A stretch of 64,000 nt of DNA from Amaranthus tricolor. Lineage: Eukaryota > Streptophyta > Magnoliopsida > Caryophyllales > Amaranthaceae. Position 1 is the first letter of the stretch; each line of letters opens with the position of its first letter. The notes beneath the pieces are model-generated. The model did not search any database. It had not been told where the DNA came from and was given only the letters and a program-made list of their open reading frames with translations. Positions 1 to 10,456 of the stretch are shown piece by piece. A program made the position numbers and the translations under genes. Where the stretch lies: NCBI RefSeq assembly GCF_026212465.1, contig NC_080052.1:13734160-13798159 (forward strand), written 5' to 3'.

Positions 1-170
1 TAGTGTTGTGTGCCAAGTTTCGTGCATAACAAACCATGTTTGACCTACTTTACGCGCGAAATTGACAAAAACGATTAAAAACGCATAAAATCGCAACTTA
101 ACTTCTAATTTTTTAGCATATGACTATTATTATCAATTCTAACCATTTCAACACAATAATATATGCCAAA

Positions 171-339
171 TAGTGTTGTGTGCCAAGTTTCGTGCATAAC
201 AAACCATGTTTGACCTACTTTACGCGCGAAATTGACAAAAACGCTTAAAAACGCATAAAATCGCAACTTAACTTCTAATTTCTAGCATATGACTATTATT
301 ATCAATTCTAACCATTTCAACACAATAATATATGCCAAA
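171..339 (+). repeat. Exemplar plain monomer, type A (169 bp)
   Basis: This is a clean copy of the commonest unit. Counting from the t of tagtgttg, the landmarks are gtttcgtgcataac at 18-31, aaccatgtttgacc at 32-45, the CpG cluster tacgcgcgaa at 51-60, three phased A-tracts at 67-90, ctagcatatgac at 112-123 and the A/T-rich tail ending atgccaaa at 169. Type A is marked by aaaacgcataaaa and by caattctaacc. It has seven CpG sites. It has no long open frame: 169 is not a multiple of three, so every frame shifts from unit to unit, and ctag supplies a stop on both strands. Confidence 0.95.
237..260 (+). other. Helically phased A-tracts in the monomer (exemplar)
   Basis: A-tracts start at 237, 247 and 257 (A5, A5, A4), exactly 10 bp apart and separated by cgctt and cgcat. 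A-tracts repeated with the helical period are known to bend DNA. The same block occurs in virtually every monomer and in the right half of every insert-bearing unit, so the array would carry a bend about once per 169 bp. It may help position nucleosomes; that is inference. Confidence 0.75.
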
Positions 340-393
340 TAGTGTTGTGTGCCATGTTTCGTGCATAACAAACCATGTTTGACCTACTTTACG

Positions 394-427
394 CGCGAAT
401 TTGACAAATAAAAACGCGAAATTGACA
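394..427 (+). repeat. Micro-duplication at the left insert junction (exemplar)
   Basis: cgcgaatttgaca (394-406) is followed 21 bp later by cgcgaaattgaca (415-427), with aataaaaa between them. The monomer has this motif once. All inserts begin with this doubled motif, so it was made at or before the founding event. It could be a diverged target duplication or template-switch filler; the sequence does not decide between them. Confidence 0.75.
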
Positions 428-460
428 GCATCAAACTAGTGACCAGACCACCTTGCACGA

Positions 461-466
461 CACGTG
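461..466. other. G-box core (CACGTG) in the insert (exemplar)
   Basis: cacgtg sits within gacacgtggag about 34 bp into the insert and is present in almost every copy. CACGTG is the core of the plant G-box and of bHLH E-boxes. Six bases are easily met by chance, and there is no promoter context, so function is not claimed. Confidence 0.3.
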
Positions 467-718
467 GAGACCAAACCTATTCATCCAGGACCTAGGCTAA
501 AGTGGAAATGGAATCTTGGAACTTGGATCTAGCTATCAAGGTCCTAAAACCATTCTAACAATCCCCGTGGACTCCTAAAAGCTGAGCCGAAGGAGGGCTG
601 GTCGACAGTTTGCCAGATCAGAATTTTGTTTAAGTGTATGTGGTTGTTTCGTGTTCTTTTCATGATCATTTGTAGTTTTTCACTGTGTCATTAATCAAAT
701 CTTACGCACAACATTAAT

Positions 719-734
719 CCTTGCATAACCAAGG
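719..734 (+). other. Short inverted repeat in the insert (exemplar)
   Basis: ccttg, loop cataac, caagg forms a perfect 5-bp stem with a 6-base loop, directly followed by the overlapping palindrome aaggcctt. It is kept in nearly all 65 inserts. No run of T follows and no transcript is implied, so I do not call a terminator. Confidence 0.4.
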
Positions 735-1068
735 CCTTAATCAGTCCCGGTTTCGCATCAAAACCAAGTTTGAGCTACTTTACGCGCGGAATTGACAAAA
801 ACGCTTAAAAACGCATAAAATCGCAACTTAACTTCTAATTTCTAGCATATGACTATTATTATCAATTCTAACAATTTCAACACAATAATATATGCCAAAT
901 AGTGTTGTGTGCCAAGTTTCGTGCATAACAAACCATGTTTGACCTACTTTACGCGCGAAATTGACAAAAATGCTTAAAAACGCATAAAATCGCAACTTAA
1001 CTTCTAATTTCTAGCATATGACTATTATTATCAAGTATAACCATTTCAACACAATAATATATGCCAAA

Positions 1069-1237
1069 TAGTGTTGTGAGCCAAGTTTAGTGCATAACAA
1101 ACCATGTTTGACCTACTTTACGCGCGAAATTGACAAAAACGCTTAAAAACCCATAAAATCGCAACTTAACTTCTAATTTCTAGCATATGACAATTATTAT
1201 CAAGTATAACCATTTCAACACAATAATATATGCCAAA
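1069..1237 (+). repeat. Exemplar plain monomer, type B (169 bp)
   Basis: Type B differs from type A at two linked places: acccataaaa replaces acgcataaaa (one CpG lost), and caagtataacc replaces caattctaacc. Many B units also have aaaatgctt for aaaacgctt and gcaattta for gcaactta. Intermediates with only one of the two markers exist, for example a unit near 2150-2290 with acccat but aattcta, which suggests exchange inside the monomer. B units usually sit between A units rather than in runs. This copy has a private gacaattatt. Confidence 0.9.
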
Positions 1238-1494
1238 TAGTGTTGTGTGCCAAGTTTCGTGCATAACAAACCATGTTTGACCTACTTTACGCGCGAAATT
1301 GACAAAAACGCTTAAAAACGCATAAAATCGCAACTTAACTTCTAATTTCTAGCATATGACTATTATTATCAATTCTAACCATTTCAAAACAATAATATAT
1401 GCCAAATAGTGTTGTGTGCCAAGTTTCGTGCATAACAAACCATGTTTGACCTACTTTACGCGCGAATTTGACAAATAAAAACGCGAAATTGACA

Positions 1495-1832
1495 GCATCA
1501 AACTAGTGACCAAACCACCTTGCACGACACGTGGAGACAAAACCTATTCATCCAGGACCTAGGCTAAAGTGGAAATGGAATCTTGGTACTTGGATCTAGC
1601 TATCAAGGTCCTAAAACCATTCTAACAATCCCCGTGGACTCCTAGAAGCTGAGCCGAAGGAGGGCTGGTCGACAGTTTGCCAGATCAGAATCTTGTTTAA
1701 GTGTTTTTGGTTGTTACGTGTTCTTTTCATGATCATTTGTAGTTTTTCACTGTGTCATTAATCAAAGCTTACGCACAACATTAATCCTTGCATAACCAAG
1801 GCCTTAATCAGCCCCGGTTTCGCATCAAAACC
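1495..1832 (+). repeat. Insert copy 2
   Basis: Markers: gaccaaacc, gagacaaaacc, gaatcttg, gtgtttttgg, ttgttacgtg, right junction gagcgac. Seven plain monomers follow. Confidence 0.93.
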
Positions 1833-3238
1833 AAGTTTGAGCGACTTTACGCGCGGAATTGACAAAAACGCTTAAAAACGCATAAAATCGCAACTTAACT
1901 TCTAATTTCTAGCATATGACTATTATTATCAATTCTAACCATTTCAACACAATAATATATGCCAAATAGTGTTGTGTGCCAAGTTTCGTGCATAACAAAC
2001 CATGTTTGACCTACTTTACGCGCGAAATTGACAAAAACGCTTAAAAACGCATAAAATCGCAACTTAACTTCTAATTTCTAGCATATGACTATTATTATCA
2101 ATTCTAACCATTTCAACACAATAATATATGCCAAATAGTGTTGTGTGCCAAGTTTGGTGCATAACAAACCATGTTTGACCTACTTTACGCGCGAAATTGA
2201 CAAGAACGCTTAAAAACCCATAAAATCGCAACTTAACTTCTAATTTCTAGCATATGACTATTATTATCAATTCTAACCATTTCAACACAATAATATATGC
2301 CAAATAGTGTTGTGTGCCAAGTTTCGTGCATAACAAACCATGTTTGACCTACTTTACGCGCGAAATTGACAAAAACGCTTAAAAACGCATAAAATCGCAA
2401 CTTAACTTCTAATTTCTAGCATATGACTATTATTATCAATTCTAACCATTTCAACACAATAATATATGCCAAATAGTGTTGTGTTCCAAGTTTCGTGCAT
2501 AACAAACCATGTTTGACCTACTTTACGCTCGAAATTGACAAAAACGCTTAAAAACCCATAAAATCGCAACTTAACTTCTAATTTCTAGCATATGACTATT
2601 ATTATCAAGTATAACCATTTCAACACAATAATATATGCCAAATAGTGTTGTGTGCCAAGTTTAGTGCATAACAAACCATGTTTGACCTACTTTACGCGCG
2701 AAATTGACAAAAACGCTTAAAAACGCATAAAATCGCAACTTAACTTCTAATTTCTAGCATATGACTATTATTATCAATTCTAACCATTTCAACACAATAT
2801 TATATGCCAAATAGTGTTGTGTGCCAAGTTTCGTGCATAACAAACCATGTTTGACCTACTTTACGCGCGAAATTGACAAAAATGCTTAAAAACCCATAAA
2901 ATCGCAACTTAACTTCTAATTTCTAGCATATGACTATTATTATCAAGTATAACCATTTCAACACAATAATATATGCCAAATAGTGTTGTGTGCCAAGTTT
3001 CGTGCATAACAAACCATGTTTGACCTACTTTACGCGCGAAATTGACAAAAACGCTTAAAAACGCATAAAATCGCAACTTGACTTCTAATTTCTAGCATAT
3101 GACTATTATTATCAATTCTAACCATTTCAACACAATAATATATGCCAAATAGTGTTGGTGTGCCATGTTTCGTGCATAACAAACCATGTTTGACCTACTT
3201 TACGCGCGAATTTGACAAATAAAAACGCGAAATTGACA

Positions 3239-3576
3239 GCATCAAACTAGTGACCAGACCACCTTGCACGACACGTGGACACCAAACCTATTCATCCAGG
3301 ACCTAGGCTAAAGTGGAAATGGAATCTTGGAACTTGGATCTAGCTATCAAGGTCCTAAAACCATTCTAACAATCCCCGTGGACTCCTAAAAGCTGAGCCG
3401 AAGGAGGGCTGGTCGACAGTTTGCCAGATCAGAATTTTGTTTAAGTGTATGTGGTTGTTTCGTGTTCTTTTCATGATCATTTGTAGTTTTTCACTGTGTC
3501 ATTAATCAAATCTTACGCACAACATTAATCCTTGCATAACCAAGGCCTTAATCAGTCCCGGTTTCGCATCAAAACC
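3239..3576 (+). repeat. Insert copy 3
   Basis: Closest to copy 1; private gtggacacc. The monomer before it has one extra g (agtgttggtg). Four plain monomers follow. Confidence 0.93.
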
Positions 3577-4474
3577 AAGTTTGAGCTACTTTACGCGCGG
3601 AATTGACAAAAACGCTTAAAAACGCATAAAATCGCAACTTAACTTCTAATTTCTAGCATATGACTATTATTATCAATTCTAACAATTTCAACACAATAAT
3701 ATATGCCAAATAGTGTTGTGTGCCATGTTTCGTGCATAACAAACCATGTTTGACCTACTTTACGCGCGAAATTGACAAAAATGCTTAAAAACGCATAAAA
3801 TCGCAACTTAACTTCTAATTTCTAGCATATGACTATTATTATCAAGTATAACCATTTCAACACAATAATATATGCCAAATAGTGTTGTGTGCCAAGTTTA
3901 GTGCATAACAAACCATGTTTGACCTACTTTACGCGCGAAATTGACAAAAACGCTTAAAAACCCATAAAATCGCAACTTAACTTCTAATTTCTAGCGTATG
4001 ACTATTATTATCAATTCTAACCATTTCAACACAATAATATATGCCAAATAGTGTTGTGTTCCAAGTTTCGTGCATAACAAACCATGTTTGACCTACTTTA
4101 CGCGCGAAATTGACAAAAACGCTTAAAAACCCATAAAATCGCAACTTAACTTCTAATTTCTAGCATATGACTATTATTATCAAGTATAACCATTTCAACA
4201 CAATAATATATGCCAAATAGTGTTGTGTGCCAAGTTTCGTGCATAACAAACCATGTTTGACCTACTTTACGCGCGAAATTGACAAAAACGCTTAAAAACG
4301 CATAAAATCGCAACTTAACTTCTAATTTCTAGCATATGACTATTATTATCAATTCTAACCATTTCAAAACAATAATATATGCCAAATAGTGTTGTGTGCC
4401 AAGTTTCGTGCATAACAAACCATGTTTGACCTACTTTACGCGCGAATTTGACAAATAAAAACGCGAAATTGACA

Positions 4475-4812
4475 GCATCAAACTAGTGACCAAACCACCT
4501 TGCACGACACGTGGAGACCAAACCTATTCATCCAGGACCTAGGCTAAAGTGGAAATGGAATCTTGGTACTTGGATCTAGCTATCAAGGTCCTAAAACCAT
4601 TCTAACAATCCCCGTGGACTCCTAGAAGCTGAGCCGCAGGAGGGCTGGTCGACAGTTTGCCAGATCAGAATCTTGTTTAAGTGTTTTTGGTTGTTTCGTG
4701 TTCTTTTCATGATCATTTGTAGTTTTTCACTGTGTCATTAATCAAAGCTTACGCACAACATTAATCCTTGCATAACCAAGGCCTTAATCAGCCCCGGTTT
4801 CGCATCAAAACC
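4475..4812 (+). repeat. Insert copy 4
   Basis: Closest to copy 2; private gccgcagg. Followed by monomers and then the N gap. Confidence 0.93.
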
Positions 4813-5256
4813 AAGTTTGAGCGACTTTACGCGCGGAATTGACAAAAACGCTTAAAAACGCATAAAATCGCAACTTAACTTCTAATTTCTAGCATATGAC
4901 TATTATTATCAATTCTAACCATTTCAACACAATAATATATGCCAAATAGTGTTGTGTGCCAAGTTTCGTGCATAACAAACCATGTTTGACCTACTTTACG
5001 CGCGAAATTGACAAAAACGCTTAAAAACGCATAAAATCGCAACTTAACTTCTAATTTCTAGCATATGACTATTATTATCAATTCTAACCATTTCAACACA
5101 ATAATATATGCCAAATAGTGTTGTGTGCCAAGTTTCGTGCATAACAAACCATGTTTGACCTACTTTACGCGCGAAATTGACAAGAACGCTTAAAAACCCA
5201 TAAAATCGCAACTTAACTTCTAATTTCTAGCATATGACTATTATTATCAATTCTAA

Positions 5257-5356
5257 NNNNNNNNNNNNNNNNNNNNNNNNNNNNNNNNNNNNNNNNNNNN
5301 NNNNNNNNNNNNNNNNNNNNNNNNNNNNNNNNNNNNNNNNNNNNNNNNNNNNNNNN
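5257..5356. other. Assembly gap, 100 N
   Basis: Exactly 100 undetermined bases lie between ttctaa and ctttacgcgcg. If the flanks were joined within one monomer, 75 bases (or 75 plus multiples of 169) would be missing. The 100 is therefore a placeholder, and the insert-to-insert distance across it (1,092 bp) is out of phase by 25 bp. An unknown number of units may be missing. Confidence 0.97.
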
Positions 5357-5566
5357 CTTTACGCGCGAAATTGACAAAAACGCTTAAAAATGCATAAAAT
5401 CGCAACTTAACTTCTAATTTCTAGCATATGACTATTATTATCAATTCTAACCATTTCAACACAATAATATATGCCAAATAGTGTTGTGTGCCAAGTTTCG
5501 TGCATAACAAACCATGTTTGACCTACTTTACGCGCGAATTTGACAAATAAAAACGCGAAATTGACA

Positions 5567-5904
5567 GCATCAAACTAGTGACCGGACCACCTTGCACGAC
5601 ACGTGGAGACCAAACCTATTCATCCAGGACCTAGGCTAAAGTGGAAATGGAATCTTGGTACTTGGATCTAGCTATCAAGGTCCTAAAACCATTCTAACAA
5701 TCCCCGTGGACTCCTAGAAGCTGAGCCGATGGAGGGCTGGTCGACAGTTTGCCAGATCAGAATTTTGTTTAAGTGTTTGTCGTTGTTTCGTGTTCTTTTC
5801 ATGATCATTTGTAGTTTTTCACTGTGTCATTAATCAAAGCTTACGCACAACATTAATCCTTGCATAACCAAGGCCTTAATCAGCCCCGGTTTCGCATCAA
5901 AACC
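5567..5904 (+). repeat. Insert copy 5
   Basis: Markers: gaccggacc (private), gccgatgg, gtcgttg. Eight plain monomers follow. Confidence 0.93.
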
Positions 5905-6376
5905 AAGTTTGAGCTACTTTACGCGCGGAATTGACAAAAACGCTTAAAAACGCATAAAATCGCAACTTAACTACTAATTTCTAGCATATGACTATTATTA
6001 TCAATTCTAACCATTTCAACACAATAATATATGCCAAATAGTGTTGTGTGCCAAGTTTCGTGCATAACAAACCATGTTTGACCTACTTTACGCGCGAAAT
6101 TGACAAAAACGCTTAAAAATGCATAAAATCGCAACTTAACTTCTAATTTCTAGCATATGACTATTATTATCAAGTATAACAATTTCAACACAATAATATA
6201 TGCCAAATAGTGTTGTGTGCCAAGTTTCGTGCATAACAAACCATGTTTGACCTACTTTACGCGCGAAATTAACAAAAACGCTTAAAAACGCATAAAATTG
6301 CAACTTAACTTCTAATTTCTAGCATATGACTATTATTATGAATTCTAACCATTTCAACACAATAATATATGCCAAA

Positions 6377-6544
6377 TAGTGTTGTGTGCCAAGTTTCGTG
6401 CATAACAAACCAAGTTTGAGTACTTTACGCGCGAAATTGACAAAAACGCTTTAAAACGCATAAAATCGCAACTTAACTTCTAATTTCTAGCATATGACTA
6501 TTATTATCAACTCTAACCATTTCAATACAATAATATATGCCAAA
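6377..6544 (+). repeat. Exemplar plain monomer, type C (168 bp)
   Basis: Type C has aaccaagtttgagtac where types A and B have aaccatgtttgacctac, making it 1 bp shorter. The changed stretch matches the sequence just right of the insert (aaccaagtttgagctac), so type C looks like a conversion or exchange product between the two. Other copies begin their marker near 8490, 10963, 30152, 30322, 31060, 31224, 34808, 34976, 51758, 51926, 53328, 53496, 55800, 55968, 58998, 60062, 61130, 61300 and 63986. It accounts for the 1-2 bp shortfalls in many insert spacings. Confidence 0.88.
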
Positions 6545-7477
6545 TAGTGTTGTGTGCCAAGTTTCGTGCATAACAAACCATGTTTGACCTTCTTTACGCG
6601 TGAAATTGACAAAAATGCTTAAAAACCCATAAAATCGCAACTTAACTTCTAATTTCTAGCATATGACTATTATTATCAAGTATAACCATTTCAACACAAT
6701 AATATATGCCAAATAGTGTTGTTTGCCAAGTTTCGTGCATAACAAACCATGTTTGACCTACTTTACGCGCGAAATTGACAAAAACGCTTAAAAACGCATA
6801 AAATCGCAACTTAACTTCTAATTTCTAGCATATGACTATTATTATCAATTCTAACCATTTCAACATAATAATATATGCCAAATAGTGTTGTGTGCCAAGT
6901 TTCGTGCATAACAAACCATGTTTGACCTACTTTACGCGCGAAATTGACAAAAACGCTTAAAAACGCATAAAATCGCAACTTAACTTCTAATTTTTAGCAT
7001 ATGACTATTATTATCAATTCTAACCATTTCAACACAATAATATATGCCAAATAGTGTTGTGTGCCAAGTTTCGTGCATAACAAACCATGTTTGACCTACT
7101 TTACGCGCGAAATTGTCAAAAACGCTTAAAAACCCATAAAATCGCAACTTAACTTCTAATTTCTAGCATATGACTATTATTATCAAGTATAACCATTTCA
7201 ACACAATAATATATGCCAAATAGTGTTGTGTGCCAAGTTTCGTGCATAACAAACCATGTTTGACCTACTTTACGCGCGAAATTGACAAAAACGCTTAAAA
7301 ATGCATAAAATCGCAACTTAACTTCTAATTTCTTGCATATGACTATTATTATCAATTCTAACCATTTCAACACAATAATATATGCCAAATAGTGTTGTGT
7401 GCCAAGTTTCGTGCATAACAAACCATGTTTGACCTACTTTACGCGCGAATTTGACAAATAAAAACGCGAAATTGACA

Positions 7478-7815
7478 GCATCAAACTAGTGACCAGACCA
7501 CCTTGCACGACACGTGGAGACCAAAACTATTCATCCAGGACCTAGGCTAAAGTGGAAATGGAATCTTGGTACTTGGATCTAGCTATCAAGGTCCTAAAAC
7601 CATTCTAACAATCCCCGTGGACTCCTAGAAGCTGAGCCGATGGAGGGCTGGTCGACAGTTTGCCAGATCAGAATTTTGTTTAAGTGTTTGTCGTTGTTTC
7701 GTGTTCTTTTCATGATCATTTGTAGTTTTTCACTGTGTCATTAATCAAAGCTTACGCACAACATTAATCCTTGCATAACCAAGGCCTTAATCAGCCCCGG
7801 TTTCGCATCAAAACC
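7478..7815 (+). repeat. Insert copy 6
   Basis: Markers: ccaaaacta, gccgatgg, gtcgttg. Nine plain monomers follow, the longest run in the window. Confidence 0.93.
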
Positions 7816-9558
7816 AAGTTTGAGCTACTTTACGCGCGGAATTGACAAAAACGCTTAAAAACGCATAAAATCGCAACTTAACTACTAATTTCTAGCATAT
7901 GACTATTATTATCAATTCTAACCATTTCAATACAATAATATATGCCAAATAGTGTTGTGTGCCAAGTTTCGTGCATAACAAACCATGTTTGACCTACTTT
8001 ACGCGCGAAATTGACAAAAATGCTTAAAAACCCATAAAATCGCAATTTAACTTCTAATTTCTAGCATATGAATATTATTATCAAGTATAACCATTTCAAC
8101 ACAATAATATATGCCAAATAGTGTTGTGTGCCAAGTTTCGTGCATAACAAACCATGTTTGAACTACTTTACGCGCGAAATTGACAAAAACGCTTAAAAAT
8201 GCATAAAATCGCAACTTAACTTCTAATTTCTAGCATATGACTATTATTATCAAGTATAACAATTTCAACACAATAATATATGCCAAATAGTGTTGTGTGC
8301 CAAGTTTCGTGCATAACAAACCATGTTTGACCTACTTTACGCGCGAAATTAACAAAAACGCTTAAAAACGCATAAAATTGCAACTTAACTTCTAATTTCT
8401 AGCATATGACTATTATTATGAATTCTAACCATTTCAACACAATAATATATGCCAAATAGTGTTGTGTGCCAAGTTTCGTGCATAACAAACCAAGTTTGAG
8501 TACTTTACGCGCGAAATTCACAAAAACGCTTTAAAACGCATAAAATCGCAACTTAACTTCTAATTTCTAGCATATGACTATTATTATCAACTCTAACCAT
8601 TTCAATACAATAATATATGCCAAATAGTGTTGTGTGCCAAGTTTCGTGCATAACAAACCATGTTTGACCTACTTTACGCGTGAAATTGACAAAAATGCTT
8701 AAAAACCCATAAAAATCGCAACTTAACTTCTAATTTCTAGCATATGACTATTATTATCAAGTATAACCATTTCAACACAATAATATATGCCAAATAGTGT
8801 TGTTTGCCAAGTTTCGTGCATAACAAACCATGTTTGACCTACTTTACGCGCGAAATTGACAAAAACGCTTAAAAACGCATAAAATCGCAACTTAACTTCT
8901 AATTTCTAGCATATGACTATTATTATCAATTCTAACCATTTCAACATAATAATATATGCCAAATAGTGTTGTGTGCCAAGTTTCGTGCATAACAAACCAT
9001 GTTTGACCTACTTTACGCGCGAAATTGACAAAAACGCTTAAAAACGCATAAAATCGCAACTTAACTTCTAATTTTTAGCATATGACTATTATTATCAATT
9101 CTAACCATTTCAACACAATAATATATGCCAAATAGTGTTGTGTGCCAAGTTTCGTGCATAACAAACCATGTTTGACCTACTTTACGCGCGAAATTGATAA
9201 AAACGCTTAAAAACCCATAAAATCGCAACTTAACTTCTAATTTCTAGCATATGACTATTATTATCAAGTATAACAATTTCAACACAATAATATATGCCAA
9301 ATAGTGTTGTGTGCCAAGTTTCGTGCATAACAAACCATGTTTGACCTACTTTACGCGCGAAATTGACAAAAACGCTTAAAAATGCATAAAATCGCAACTT
9401 AACTTCTAATTTCTAGCATATGACTATTATTATCAATTCTAACCATTTCAACACAATAATATATGCCAAATAGTGTTGTGTGCCAAGTTTCGTGCATAAC
9501 AAACCATGTTTGACCTACTTTACGCGCGAATTTGACAAATAAAAACGCGAAATTGACA

Positions 9559-9896
9559 GCATCAAACTAGTGACCAGACCACCTTGCACGACACGTGGAG
9601 ACCAAACCTATTCATCCAGGACCTAGGCTAAAGTGGAAATGGAATCTTGGTACTTGGATCTAGCTATCAAGGTCCTAAAACCATTCTAACAATCCCCGTG
9701 GACTCCTAGAAGCTGAGCCGATGGAGGGCTGGTCGACAGTTTGCCAGATCAGAATTTTGTTTAAGTGTTTGTCGTTGTTTCGTGTTCTTTTCATGATCAT
9801 TTGTAGTTTTTCACTGTGTCATTAATCAAAGCTTACGCACAACATTAATCCTTGCATAACCAAGGCCTTAATCAGCCCCGGTTTCGCATCAAAACC
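9559..9896 (+). repeat. Insert copy 7
   Basis: Markers: gccgatgg, gtcgttg. Two plain monomers follow. Confidence 0.93.
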
Positions 9897-10456
9897 AAGT
9901 TTGAGCTACTTTACGCGCGGAATTGACAAAAACGCTTAAAAACGCATAAAATCGCAACTTAACTTCTAATTTCTAGCATATGACTATTATTATCAATTCT
10001 AACCATTTCAACACAATAATATATGCCAAATAGTGTTGTGTGCCAAGTTTCGTGCATAACAAACCATGTTTGACCTACTTTACGCGCGAAATTGACAAAA
10101 ATGCTTAAAAACCCATAAAATCGCAATTTAACTTCTAATTTCTAGCATATGAATATTATTATCAAGTATAACCATTTCAACACAATAATATATGCCAAAT
10201 AGTGTTGTGTGCCAAGTTTCGTGCATAACAAACCATGTTTAAACTACTTTACGCGCGAAATTGACTAAAACGCTTAAAAACGCATAAAATCGCAACTTAA
10301 CTTCTAATTTCTAGCATATGACTATTATTATCAATTCTAACCATTTCAACACAATGATATATGCCAAATAGTGTTGTGTGCCATGTTTCGTGCATAACAA
10401 ACCATGTTTGACCTACTTTATGCGCGAATTTGACAAATAAAAACGCGAAATTGACA

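Larger units (their letters stand above)
428..765 (+). repeat. Insert copy 1
   Basis: 338 bp from gcatcaaac to aaaacc; the final 16 bp (gtttcgcatcaaaacc) already resemble the monomer. The same limits are used for all copies below. Markers: cttggaactt, cctaaaagc, gtgtatgtgg, tcaaatctt, cagtcccgg. Three plain monomers follow. Confidence 0.93.
340..899 (+). repeat. Exemplar insert-bearing unit (560 bp)
   Basis: The unit starts as an ordinary monomer, leaves it after tacgcgcgaa (monomer position about 60), runs through a short duplicated piece and about 322 bp of unrelated sequence, then re-enters at gtttcg (monomer position 18) and finishes normally. Monomer positions 18-60 therefore occur twice, left copy about 357-399 and right copy about 750-790. 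The length is exactly 169 + 391. All 65 long units have this same architecture, pointing to one founding event. Confidence 0.93.
428..5256 (+). repeat. Higher-order repeat, 2.8-3.0 kb, two copies
   Basis: Copy 1 is 428-3238 and copy 2 runs from 3239 to the gap. Inserts 1 and 3 share cttggaactt, cctaaaagc, gtgtatgtgg and cagtcccgg. Inserts 2 and 4 share gaccaaacc, gaatcttg, gtgtttttgg and gagcgac. The distance is 2,811 bp for inserts 1 to 3 and 2,980 bp for 2 to 4; the difference of 169 bp is one extra monomer in copy 2 between inserts 3 and 4. Confidence 0.88.
5567..10456 (+). repeat. Higher-order repeat, 1.9-2.1 kb, two copies plus a rearranged third
   Basis: Inserts 5, 6 and 7 are followed by similar monomer runs containing aactactaattt, a type C monomer with aacgctttaaaacg, caacataataat and a unit with tttttagcat. 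Insert spacing is 1,911 then 2,081 bp, one monomer apart (8 versus 9 plain monomers, the longest plain runs in the window). The third copy (from 9559) is broken up by an additional insert (number 8) and continues to about 12 kb. Confidence 0.82.

Noticed and set aside
719..742. Transcription terminator at the ccttg...caagg hairpin
   Set aside because: The stem is only 5 bp, no T-run follows, and no transcript is evident in this eukaryotic satellite.
428..765. Insert core of 338 bp equals exactly 2 x 169
   Set aside because: The limits were chosen by eye at convenient motifs. The clean net addition is 391 bp, which is not a multiple of 169, and most of the insert does not align with the monomer.
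590..765. tRNA-like or Pol III promoter boxes in the insert
   Set aside because: ggtcgacag and ggtttcgcatc do not fit the GGTTCGAnnCC B-box and there is no paired A-box or cloverleaf.
745..770. Possible CENP-B box
   Set aside because: Compared with nTTCGnnnnAnnCGGGn on both strands, gtttcgcatcaaaacc and the acgcgcgaa region match only about 5-6 of the 9 essential bases. That is not enough to claim a site.
7149..7421. 90-codon minus-strand open frame
   Set aside because: It is translated monomer sequence. The reading frame shows the same satellite stretch twice in two different frames, because 169 is not a multiple of three. It is open only because ctag became cttg near 7332, removing the usual stop. 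No start signal or protein family is recognisable.
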